A stretch of 6,269 nt of DNA from Promethearchaeota archaeon (GTDB lineage: Archaea > Asgardarchaeota > Lokiarchaeia > Sigynarchaeales > SOKP01). Below, piece after piece: positions 1 through 6,269 of the stretch. The stretch is from NCBI GenBank assembly GCA_014729315.1, contig WJKD01000349.1, forward strand, positions 1-6,269, given 5' to 3'. Under the pieces are notes generated by a model, which was given only the letters and a program-made list of their open reading frames with translations, did not search any database and was not told the origin of the DNA. Every line of letters begins with the position of its first letter. Position 1 is the first letter of the stretch. The translations under genes and the position numbers were made by a program.

Positions 1-3000
1 ATATTTCATAATTTAGGTTAGAAGATACTAGTTCAAAAGCCTTCGAAATCGTATCGTTAATGTTAATATCATTAATTTCAACATTTGAATTGTTTGTGAC
101 TATGATGCTTATTGCAAACTCGTCAATGTTCCTTCCTGGAAAAATTTCTTTCCCGATGGTTAAATCCCTTCGCTTATGAACTATAGTGAGGTCGGGCAAT
201 TCATCTCTGCCCATTTTATATCTTACTTTATAGTAATTATCAGCTAATCCCTTTTCTTTGGGATAATAAGATGTGATTTCGAGCGGAAATTCGTAGTCTT
301 TATTATAATCTGGAGATATTGCGTAAATTGGATATTTTATTTCTATGAAATCCTCAACTTCGACGATATTATACTGTGCTAGTTCTTCTAAATTCAATTC
401 TATTTCTAATGTGTGCGGAGTCGAGGGATCTTGGTTTTTGGGTTTGATTTTGACTTTCATTTTATCGCTGATGTCCGTTCCCGAGGAATTCCTGATTTTA
501 TAATCTGAAGAATCTAAGGATATTATAAAGTCCTTCGGATAATTCTCAACAGTTATTAAACTTTTTATATCAAATGTCCCGATATTTTTTAAGGTGAGGA
601 TATTTTCCATCTCAGATTTTTCAAAAGATTTAATTTCCAATTCGGAAAATCTTTTGGAAATTGCCATATCGATAATCTCGAAAATATCCTCGTCGAAGTT
701 TAACCTTAACCTTGAAAGTTTTTCTTTTTCGCAATTGACCGAATATTCCAACTTTCTAAAAAATTTCGGCTCGAGGTTGTCAGAAACTTCCCATTCCTCG
801 CTAATATATTTATCCCCCGGTAAAATGCTTCTATTTTCATCTTCTTCGGAAAAGTTGAGATCAAGCCATTTTTTCGTTTTATCTTTATCTAGAACGACGA
901 TAGAATTCAATTCCATTTCCAAATTACTATTATTTCTAAAAATTAAAGAACAAGTCCACTTATTAGGTTCTGTTTCCTTCTCTTTAACTTTTATAGCATG
1001 CATTGCATGGCTGTAAGCAGAAAAAGACTTCAATTTATTACCCGAAAAAAGCACATCATCCATTTCGTAGGATATATGAACTCGCCCAGTTCCTATAATC
1101 TTCTTCTCGCGAGGATAAATATCAGCATATATAATTAAGTCTGTTTTTTTATGAGGCTTGATTTCGGGGATAGTAAAGACTATATTTCCCTTTTTGACAT
1201 TAACATTTCTGACAGACGCGCCTTCGTATTTCAGGTTAGAAAAATCTTCTGTAAAGATTTTACCCAGCTTAATGTCTCTTACCGGGTTATCAGAAGTATT
1301 TTCCAAGGTTATTGTAAATTTAAGTGAATTTTTTTGATTGAAAACCAAGGGATAATGATTTTGAATACCTTCGTAATCGTCAATTTTTCCTTTTTCTAAG
1401 AATCTTTTTTTCTTAATTTTTTTTTCTTCAGAAATTTTGGTTAATTTATTTTCTAAAGTATTTTTTTTTGTTGTTTGGAGGGTCTGAAGTTTTTTAGTTA
1501 ATTTTTCGATCCTTTGCTCTATATTTTTTGCTTGATAGAACATTTCATCTAAGTTATTTCTAATTTCATTCAGGTATCTCGTCTCTGATTCAAGTTTCGT
1601 TCTTTGTTCTTGAATTTTTGGATCAAATTCTTTGATTACTGATTGTATTTTATCTATTTCTTTAGTTTTTTTATCTATAAAGTTTTGAATTTCCTCTAGC
1701 TCCTCATCTTTTTTATCCTCTAAGTCTTCCAAATTATCTTCTAGCGAAGAATTTTTTTCTTTAATTAACTTTTCCAATTCTTTGTCGTTTTGTTTGTATA
1801 GATCTTCGTATTCATCAACTTTATCAGACCATTCTTCAACTTTTTCAACCGCATTTTGATAATTTTTCTGCTCCTTTTCTAATTCGGCTTCAACTTTGTT
1901 AATTCTGGGATCATATTCTTTTAAAATATTTTTTTGTTCGCTCTCTTTTTCAACTTTTTTCAGCGCTTTTGATTTATCTTTTACTAAGGATTTGTGATCT
2001 TTCTTTAGTGATTTTACGAGTCCCTTTAGTTCCTTCTCTTTTTCAGACCAAATCTCGTTTTTCTCTTTAGCACTCTCCAGATCCTTCTTAAGAACATCTA
2101 GTTTGCTTTTTAATTCTTCTATTTTCGGATCAAATTTATTATCAATATGTTTTTTACTATTGGTTTTTTCCTTTTCGTATTTTTCTTTAATGTGAGGAAC
2201 TTCAGCTTCCGAATTTTTAACTTTATTCCTAATTTTTTCCAAAGCAGAATGTAAATCTGTTTCGCCAGTAATTTTAGTATCATCTATGGAAATGCTGCTA
2301 AGTTTTTTATTTTGATATTCAGATTTCTCAATAATCAATTCTTCTAATTCATTCTCCAAATTCCCGACGATCTCTTTCATTTCTGCTTCTTTATTATTCC
2401 ATTCTTCAATATTTTTTCGAATTTTTGAAAGCTCATTTTGGCTCTCGGTGATTTTTGAATTTGTCTCTTCTATTTTTGGATTGTATTTATTCCTAATTTT
2501 TTCTTCTACTAATTCTTGTTTCTTCAGAGAAGTTTCTTCAATCTCAGAAATTTTTTTTTCTTTTATCTGAGAGCCAATATTTTCCATGTCAATACTTAAT
2601 AGTTCAACATTCTGGGAAAGTTTTAGAGGATTAGGAAGATCCTCGGGATTTAATATTGAGTAATTTATTTTTTTGTTAGTTTCAGGTTCAAAAATTCCAA
2701 GTTTAACGTAATTTTCGTCCTTTAGATTAATATTATCTGTGTCTAAGAGTTCAAGAATTCCATCCCAGATTCTATCTTTTTTTGAGTTATTGATGATTGT
2801 AATGATCCCATTTCCTACGAAATGTTCTAGGTTTCCGTGTTTATCGTAATCATATTCAAGAACTTCCTCTCCGACAATGAATATTTTTGATGCGGTGCGA
2901 ATCTTTACAGACTCTTCTTCAGAGAAATCAAACGTTTCTTCTTCAATATGTTTTAAAGGTAGCCCTAGGAATGCGGGCGACAAACTAGTTTCTAATTCCT

Positions 3001-3025
3001 TTCTCGTTATACGTTTAAATCCCAA
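1..3025 (-). CDS. Large coiled-coil protein with flanking beta-sandwich (CARDB/DUF11-like) segments, 3' end outside window
   Basis: The frame stays open for 1008 codons from a TTG at 3025-3023 to the left edge of the window; no stop is reached, so the C-terminus is missing. The start is chosen because an in-frame TAA lies three codons upstream, GGAGGT sits 8 nt before the TTG, and the first in-frame ATG is only at residue 147, after a folded-looking N-terminus. Residues 1-65 are unassigned. Residues about 66-125 look like a small beta domain (GNGIITIINNS, then IWDGILEL). Residues about 150-545 are Lys/Glu-rich predicted coiled coil with four Y/F-D/N-P-K/R-I motifs. Residues about 560-1008 hold several beta-sandwich-like segments with signatures such as LENTSDNPVRDIKL, LIFRNNSN, LTLKNIGTFDIKSL and IIVTNNSNVEINDI, as in CARDB/DUF11-type repeats. 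I see no signal peptide or membrane segment, and only two Cys. It starts 41 nt after cheA and is probably co-transcribed. I do not recognise the family; a scaffold or structural role is inference. Confidence 0.9.
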   Translation of the reverse strand, partial: MGFKRITRKELETSLSPAFLGLPLKHIEEETFDFSEEESVKIRTASKIFIVGEEVLEYDYDKHGNLEHFVGNGIITIINNSKKDRIWDGILELLDTDNINLKDENYVKLGIFEPETNKKINYSILNPEDLPNPLKLSQNVELLSIDMENIGSQIKEKKISEIEETSLKKQELVEEKIRNKYNPKIEETNSKITESQNELSKIRKNIEEWNNKEAEMKEIVGNLENELEELIIEKSEYQNKKLSSISIDDTKITGETDLHSALEKIRNKVKNSEAEVPHIKEKYEKEKTNSKKHIDNKFDPKIEELKSKLDVLKKDLESAKEKNEIWSEKEKELKGLVKSLKKDHKSLVKDKSKALKKVEKESEQKNILKEYDPRINKVEAELEKEQKNYQNAVEKVEEWSDKVDEYEDLYKQNDKELEKLIKEKNSSLEDNLEDLEDKKDEELEEIQNFIDKKTKEIDKIQSVIKEFDPKIQEQRTKLESETRYLNEIRNNLDEMFYQAKNIEQRIEKLTKKLQTLQTTKKNTLENKLTKISEEKKIKKKRFLEKGKIDDYEGIQNHYPLVFNQKNSLKFTITLENTSDNPVRDIKLGKIFTEDFSNLKYEGASVRNVNVKKGNIVFTIPEIKPHKKTDLIIYADIYPREKKIIGTGRVHISYEMDDVLFSGNKLKSFSAYSHAMHAIKVKEKETEPNKWTCSLIFRNNSNLEMELNSIVVLDKDKTKKWLDLNFSEEDENRSILPGDKYISEEWEVSDNLEPKFFRKLEYSVNCEKEKLSRLRLNFDEDIFEIIDMAISKRFSELEIKSFEKSEMENILTLKNIGTFDIKSLITVENYPKDFIISLDSSDYKIRNSSGTDISDKMKVKIKPKNQDPSTPHTLEIELNLEELAQYNIVEVEDFIEIKYPIYAISPDYNKDYEFPLEITSYYPKEKGLADNYYKVRYKMGRDELPDLTIVHKRRDLTIGKEIFPGRNIDEFAISIIVTNNSNVEINDININDTISKAFELVSSNLNYEI
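1541..2485 (-). repeat. Degenerate coiled-coil repeat, four units, within the large ORF
   Basis: At protein level the motif [FY]-[DN]-P-[KR]-I recurs at residues 181 (YNPKI), 298 (FDPKI), 371 (YDPRI) and 467 (FDPKI). In the first three units a Trp follows exactly 28 residues after the aromatic residue (W209, W326, W399); the fourth has Met495 followed by Phe496 at that place. Twenty-eight residues is four heptads, so both aromatics would occupy the same coiled-coil position. The Pro probably marks the start of each helix. Distances between units are uneven (117, 73, 96 residues), so this is a degenerate repeat, not a recent tandem duplication, and the DNA itself is not obviously repeated. The fold is inferred from residue pattern only. 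Confidence 0.75.
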
Positions 3026-3033
3026 TCTATATT

Positions 3034-3039
3034 ACCTCC
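3034..3039 (-). promoter_or_regulatory. Shine-Dalgarno GGAGGT fixing the TTG start
   Basis: On the minus strand GGAGGT lies 8 nt upstream of TTG at 3025. It is the strongest ribosome-binding match in the window and decides the start of the large coiled-coil gene, because no ATG or GTG in that frame occurs between the upstream in-frame TAA (3034-3032) and residue 147. Confidence 0.85.
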
Positions 3040-3066
3040 AAATATTTATTATCATTTTTTTTGTTC

Positions 3067-5154
3067 TTAATTGGTTATGCTTTGAGGGATTTCTGTGAGT
3101 TTTAATCCCTTCAATTTTTTAGCTAATGATGTAATAATATTGAATACATCAATAATCAAACAAATTGAACCATCTCCCGTAATAGAAACGCCCAATATTT
3201 CTTGGAATTCTGAAAATCTGGACCTAAATGGTTTAATGACCACTTCCAGTTGTTGCAAAATTTCATCTACGATAAACATCGCAGATTCTTTTTCGTCCTT
3301 ATAGCACCAAATAGCGACTTTTGATCTAGCTTTCTCCACTTCTTCGTTAGTCCCAACAAAATCGAGATAATCTCCTAACCTCACTACGGGAACTAAGGTT
3401 CTTTCGATTCTGTAATGTTCCACTCCTTTTACATATTCAATTAATTCCCTCTTATAAAAGTAAATCTGCTTGATATTTTCTATAGGTATAGCAAATAGAT
3501 CTCCACCGATTTTCATCAATTGAGCTTTTAGGATAGCCCTAGTAAACGGTACATCTAAAGAAAATGTGGTTCCTTTTCCTTTTTCAGTCGAAATATCAAT
3601 TGCACCTCCTAATTCTTCGATTTTATCTTTCACAATAGCTAGTCCCATGCCTCTTCCTGATATCTCGTCTGCACCCGCCAGTGTAGAAAATCCAGGTTGA
3701 AAAATAACTTTCTTTAATTCTTCTTCGCTTAATTCTTGTGCTTCCTCTTCCGTGTATAGTTCCTTTCTGACTACTTTCCGCCTTATTGATTCAAAGTCCA
3801 GCCCCTTACCGTCGTCTTCTACTTCAATATAGATCGACCCGGCCCTTCGATATGTTCTAAGGGCCAAATTTCCGGTGATTCCTTTTTTACTTGATTGTCT
3901 TTCCACCGGAGTTTCAATACCGTGATAGATTGCATTTCTTAACAGATGAATTAAGGGACTGTTCAATTCTTCGAGAACCTTTCTATCTATTTCGACATCT
4001 AATCCCTCTAGGGTAAATCTAATTTGTTTATCAGTTTCTCTTGCAACATCTCGGACCAAACGTCGATATCTTCGAAAGGTAGTATCGACTCTTACCAATT
4101 TCAAATTAAAAATTATTTCCTGAATGTCTAAGAAGAGTTTATCCATATTGTCAAAGAACCTTGTGCCTTCCCAGTCTTGTCTATCTTGCATCATTTGACT
4201 GAGCTGATTTTTAATTATTACCAGTTCTCCGAAATAGTCCATTAATTTTTCTAAGATTTCTATGTCTACTTTTACCGAGGTAATTTTCTTTACCCTATCT
4301 TCGAAGTCAGTAACGATGTTTGAAACAGCCGAGATTTCCTGAACATCGTCTGTTTGAAAAGGTTCAATCTTTGCGGTTACTTTTTCCTTTAGAGTAAAAC
4401 TTCTATTAAAATCCGAAATAACCTTGTAGAATTGATCGCTATTAATTGATGATATTTTTTTACTTTCGATTTCTAGAATCTCATCTAACGCATTTTCGAT
4501 ATCATCTTTTCCTTTTTTACTCATATAATATAATTCAAAACTTTCGTCAAAGTTTCCTTTTTCTAAGATCGAAGGGTCGGGATTCGTCGCACAAATCCTT
4601 CCGATATCATTTAAAGCTCTAAATATAATGAATAATCGCACTTTCTTAAATACGCAGGTAGCTTGAATTTGTATGTAAATTTTGTAAAAATTCATTGATT
4701 TGTCCTTTTTAATATCCTCAAGCTTTTTCGCAGGAAGGGCATTAAAGAAGGTAACATCGTACTCAATTTCAAACTCTTCAAATGCCTCAGTTATCTCGTT
4801 GAGAATTTGTTCACTCAAATCCTTAAATGTGCCTTTTCGAGCGTTGTTAATCGTACCTCGAATTATGTCAAGACTTTCAAAAAGTAAATTGATGAATTCT
4901 TCTTTTCTTTCAACAGTTTCTTTGAAGTTCTTATGTTTATCCAGAAAAGTTTCAAAATGATGACAAAATTTTGAAAGTCTGTCCAATCCAACCATCGCCG
5001 TCATTCCTTTTAACGTGTGATAGACAAAGAAGAGATTCTGGATTGGTTGGTTATCGCTTGGATTCTCTTCTAACGCCAAGACATTATCCTCAATTGATTG
5101 AATTAAGTCTTCTGCTTCGCTAAAGAACAGTTTCTTATCTGATTCGCTTACCAT
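3067..5154 (-). CDS. cheA: Chemotaxis histidine kinase CheA
   Basis: CheA is the cytoplasmic kinase of chemosensory arrays: it autophosphorylates on an HPt histidine and passes the phosphate to CheY. All five domains are visible in 695 residues, a usual family length. P1/HPt is residues 1-105 with the phospho-accepting His46 in VYHTLKG. A P2-like response-regulator-docking domain is about 155-232. P3 dimerisation is about 292-355 (LMDYFGELVI). The P4 ATPase is about 360-536, with N box HLLRNAIYHG (Asn407), G1 box DDGKG (Asp448), F box around FQPGFSTL and G2 box GRGMGLAIVK. P5, CheW-like, is about 537-680. The ATG start has GAGGT 9 nt upstream. The gene follows cheY by 84 nt and precedes the coiled-coil gene by 41 nt. 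Oddities: the N-box Asp usual in CheA is Tyr410, and two usual prolines in the P3-P4 linker are Arg355 and Arg364. Function as CheA is near certain; full kinase activity is likely but untested. Confidence 0.97.
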   Translation of the reverse strand: MVSESDKKLFFSEAEDLIQSIEDNVLALEENPSDNQPIQNLFFVYHTLKGMTAMVGLDRLSKFCHHFETFLDKHKNFKETVERKEEFINLLFESLDIIRGTINNARKGTFKDLSEQILNEITEAFEEFEIEYDVTFFNALPAKKLEDIKKDKSMNFYKIYIQIQATCVFKKVRLFIIFRALNDIGRICATNPDPSILEKGNFDESFELYYMSKKGKDDIENALDEILEIESKKISSINSDQFYKVISDFNRSFTLKEKVTAKIEPFQTDDVQEISAVSNIVTDFEDRVKKITSVKVDIEILEKLMDYFGELVIIKNQLSQMMQDRQDWEGTRFFDNMDKLFLDIQEIIFNLKLVRVDTTFRRYRRLVRDVARETDKQIRFTLEGLDVEIDRKVLEELNSPLIHLLRNAIYHGIETPVERQSSKKGITGNLALRTYRRAGSIYIEVEDDGKGLDFESIRRKVVRKELYTEEEAQELSEEELKKVIFQPGFSTLAGADEISGRGMGLAIVKDKIEELGGAIDISTEKGKGTTFSLDVPFTRAILKAQLMKIGGDLFAIPIENIKQIYFYKRELIEYVKGVEHYRIERTLVPVVRLGDYLDFVGTNEEVEKARSKVAIWCYKDEKESAMFIVDEILQQLEVVIKPFRSRFSEFQEILGVSITGDGSICLIIDVFNIITSLAKKLKGLKLTEIPQSITN

Positions 5155-5238
5155 TAACTTATAACCTCATTATTCTATTCTTTTTATTCAATACTAATTT
5201 CCAATTAATTTTTTTTTATTTACGCTTAAAACCGCCTA

Positions 5239-5619
5239 TTACTTAATTAAAAGTCTTTCCATAACTTCTGTGACTTGCTCTGATTTGAATGGTTTTTGGA
5301 TGAAATCTTTTGCACCTTTTTTAGCTGCTTCTAAAACTAAAGCCTCCTGACCAAGTGCAGATACAACGACAATTAGAGCATTTTTGTCGTATTTTAAGAG
5401 ATCTTCAATTGTCTCTATACCGCCTTTTTTGGGCATAACTAAATCCATAGTTACTAAATCTGGTTTTAGTCTTTTATAGAGAGAAATAGCTTCATCCCCG
5501 TTTGATGCCTCTCCAACGACTTCCGCGTAATCTGATTTGTCAATAATCTTTTTAAGCATGTTTCTCGTAAATTGTGCGTCGTCTGTTATTAAAATCCTTT
5601 TTTTATTATTATTTGCCAT
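5239..5619 (-). CDS. cheY: Chemotaxis response regulator CheY
   Basis: This is a single-domain receiver of 126 residues, the usual CheY length, with no output domain. It would accept phosphate from CheA and then bind a motor or adaptor protein. The full receiver signature is present: acidic pocket Asp13-Asp14 (ITDDAQFTRN), phospho-acceptor Asp59 in TMDLVMPKKGG, switch Ser87 in VVVSALGQE, and Lys109 in the FIQKPF motif with Phe106 at the usual aromatic switch site. The ATG at 5619 is preceded by AGGAG at 5637-5633, a rather long spacing of 13 nt, and no other start codon lies between them. It sits 31 nt behind cheW and 84 nt before cheA, which supports one che operon. The lack of any effector domain and the position between cheW and cheA favour CheY over an unrelated stand-alone receiver. 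In archaea CheY generally acts on the archaellum through CheF; no motor gene is visible here. Confidence 0.95.
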   Translation of the reverse strand: MANNNKKRILITDDAQFTRNMLKKIIDKSDYAEVVGEASNGDEAISLYKRLKPDLVTMDLVMPKKGGIETIEDLLKYDKNALIVVVSALGQEALVLEAAKKGAKDFIQKPFKSEQVTEVMERLLIK

Positions 5620-5620
5620 A

Positions 5621-5632
5621 TTGGTTAACCAA
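5621..5632. promoter_or_regulatory. Perfect 12-bp palindrome between the cheY Shine-Dalgarno and ATG
   Basis: TTGGTTAACCAA reads the same on both strands. It occupies the whole spacer between AGGAG (5637-5633) and the cheY ATG (5619), with one base left before the start codon. It could be a dimeric repressor site, or it could form a short RNA stem that brings the SD and the start codon together; it may also be chance in AT-rich DNA. The palindromic sequence is seen directly; any function is inference. Confidence 0.35.
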
Positions 5633-5650
5633 CTCCTTTTTTTAAAATCT

Positions 5651-6269
5651 TTATTTTATCAAACTTAATTCGTTTTGAATTGATTTCTTTTCAGTTTCTG
5701 ATAAAATTTTGCTTAGATCAATCAATATCCTTGGTCGATCCTTGAATTTTATAATCCCTTTAATGTACTCCACAGATAAACTTGTTTGGAAGATGGGACT
5801 CAGTCCGATAATATCTTGAAGGTTTATATGGGAGACGTTGTAAATCTTGTCAACATAAAACCCGATATTTGTATCGTTGATATTAACAATTATGATGAAC
5901 TTACTTGTCGAATTGCCATCCTTTTGGGTTTGTTTTTGAATCTTCTTTTCAATACTTTTATCGTTTTTTTCTTTTTTTTCACTACCATTATCTCCCTCAA
6001 GTTGTTCCTCTTCGGATTCTCCTTCTAAATTTTTGCTCGCTTCTTCGAAATCTATCTCTTTTTTTTTCTTGTAGAGTCGGTATTCGTCCAAATTCAATTT
6101 TTTCTTAAGGTCTATGATGTGTATAATCTCGCCGCGGTAATTATAAATACCAACGACGAAATCAAAACTCTGAGGAAGTCGTCTAATTTGACCCGCTCGT
6201 ATAATTTCCTTAACGGAAAGTAAATCAATCGCGAATTCTTCCCATCCGATTTTAAACACAATTATCGAA
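5651..6269 (-). CDS. cheW: CheW-type coupling protein, 5' end outside window
   Basis: CheW bridges chemoreceptors and the P5 domain of CheA in the sensory array. The frame is open to the right edge and ends in TAA at 5653-5651. A GTG at 6259 could be read as a start, but the residues before it (S-I-I) and after it (VFKIGWEEFAIDLLSVKEI) form the usual first strand of CheW, so that GTG is most likely an internal Val and the true start lies beyond 6269. Counting from the GTG, the first half carries IRRLP (25-29) and GIYNYRGEIIHIIDL (37-51), with the conserved N-x-R-G. The second half starts near 120 (FIIIVNINDTNIGFYVDKI) and ends with YIKGIIKFKDRPRILIDLSKIL (165-186, split here by description only). 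Between them, residues about 56-119 form a Lys/Glu-rich, low-complexity insertion, much longer than the usual short linker. The gene is the first in view of the presumed che operon. Confidence 0.92.
   Translation of the reverse strand, partial: SIIVFKIGWEEFAIDLLSVKEIIRAGQIRRLPQSFDFVVGIYNYRGEIIHIIDLKKKLNLDEYRLYKKKKEIDFEEASKNLEGESEEEQLEGDNGSEKKEKNDKSIEKKIQKQTQKDGNSTSKFIIIVNINDTNIGFYVDKIYNVSHINLQDIIGLSPIFQTSLSVEYIKGIIKFKDRPRILIDLSKILSETEKKSIQNELSLIK

Noticed and set aside
594..1016. 140-codon plus-strand open frame
   Set aside because: It lies wholly inside the well-supported large minus-strand gene, encodes a Ser/Phe/Leu-rich protein typical of the antisense of Lys/Glu-rich coding DNA, and has no SD-like sequence or recognisable motif.
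3041..3055. Tiny minus-strand ORF beginning at ATG in the cheA/coiled-coil gap
   Set aside because: It has only seven codons and ends in the TAA next to the SD of the large gene; no SD of its own and no reason to think it is translated.
2877..3304. Two plus-strand open frames across the cheA/coiled-coil junction
   Set aside because: Both overlap the 3' end of cheA or the start of the coiled-coil gene in antisense and show no family signature.
4700..4960. 86-codon plus-strand open frame inside cheA
   Set aside because: It is antisense to the conserved HPt and linker region of CheA, and its Ser/Leu-rich composition is what that antisense would give.
5155..5238. Possible internal promoter or terminator between cheY and cheA
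   Set aside because: The 84-nt gap is AT-rich with an A-run in the sense direction, not the T-run expected of an archaeal terminator, and I find no convincing BRE/TATA pair. It looks like a transcribed spacer.
5786..6108. Two overlapping plus-strand open frames opposite cheW
   Set aside because: The poly-Phe stretches are the complement of the Lys/Glu-rich CheW insertion; no independent support.

Overview
The window is an AT-rich stretch with every recognisable gene on the minus strand, read from right to left: cheW (5' end outside the window), cheY, cheA, then a very large open frame that runs off the left edge. Codon choice favours AGA/AGG for Arg and ATA for Ile, the proteins are rich in Lys/Glu/Ile/Asn, and each complete gene start has a Shine-Dalgarno-like sequence. 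Together with tandem CARDB/DUF11-like beta-sandwich segments in the last gene, this suggests an AT-rich archaeon, possibly of an uncultured lineage such as the Asgard group. The domain of life is inferred, not proven: che genes are shared widely by bacteria and archaea.

Layout, in transcription order. (1) About 5651 to beyond 6269: a CheW-type coupling protein whose first strand is already under way at the right edge and which carries a long charged insertion in the middle of its fold. (2) 5239-5619: a CheY receiver protein with all catalytic residues present. (3) 3067-5154: a full-length CheA kinase (HPt, P2-like, dimerisation, ATPase and CheW-like domains) with an unusual Tyr in its ATP-binding N box. 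(4) 1-3025: at least 1008 codons without a stop, starting from a TTG with a strong GGAGGT. It encodes a protein with a small N-terminal beta domain, about 400 residues of coiled coil with a recurring 'aromatic-D/N-P-K/R-I' motif, and then a series of beta-sandwich segments cut off by the window edge. It has no MCP signalling tip and no obvious membrane segment in the part seen.

The intergenic gaps are 31, 84 and 41 bases, with no T-run terminator in the sense direction, so the four genes probably form one transcript. CheW would link receptors to CheA, CheA would phosphorylate CheY, and CheY would carry the signal to a motor or other output. The new element is the large coiled-coil/beta-sandwich protein directly behind cheA. 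It may be a scaffold, a surface or structural partner, or an unrelated passenger; the sequence alone does not decide. No RNA genes, mobile elements or CRISPR arrays were seen, and the plus strand holds no convincing gene.
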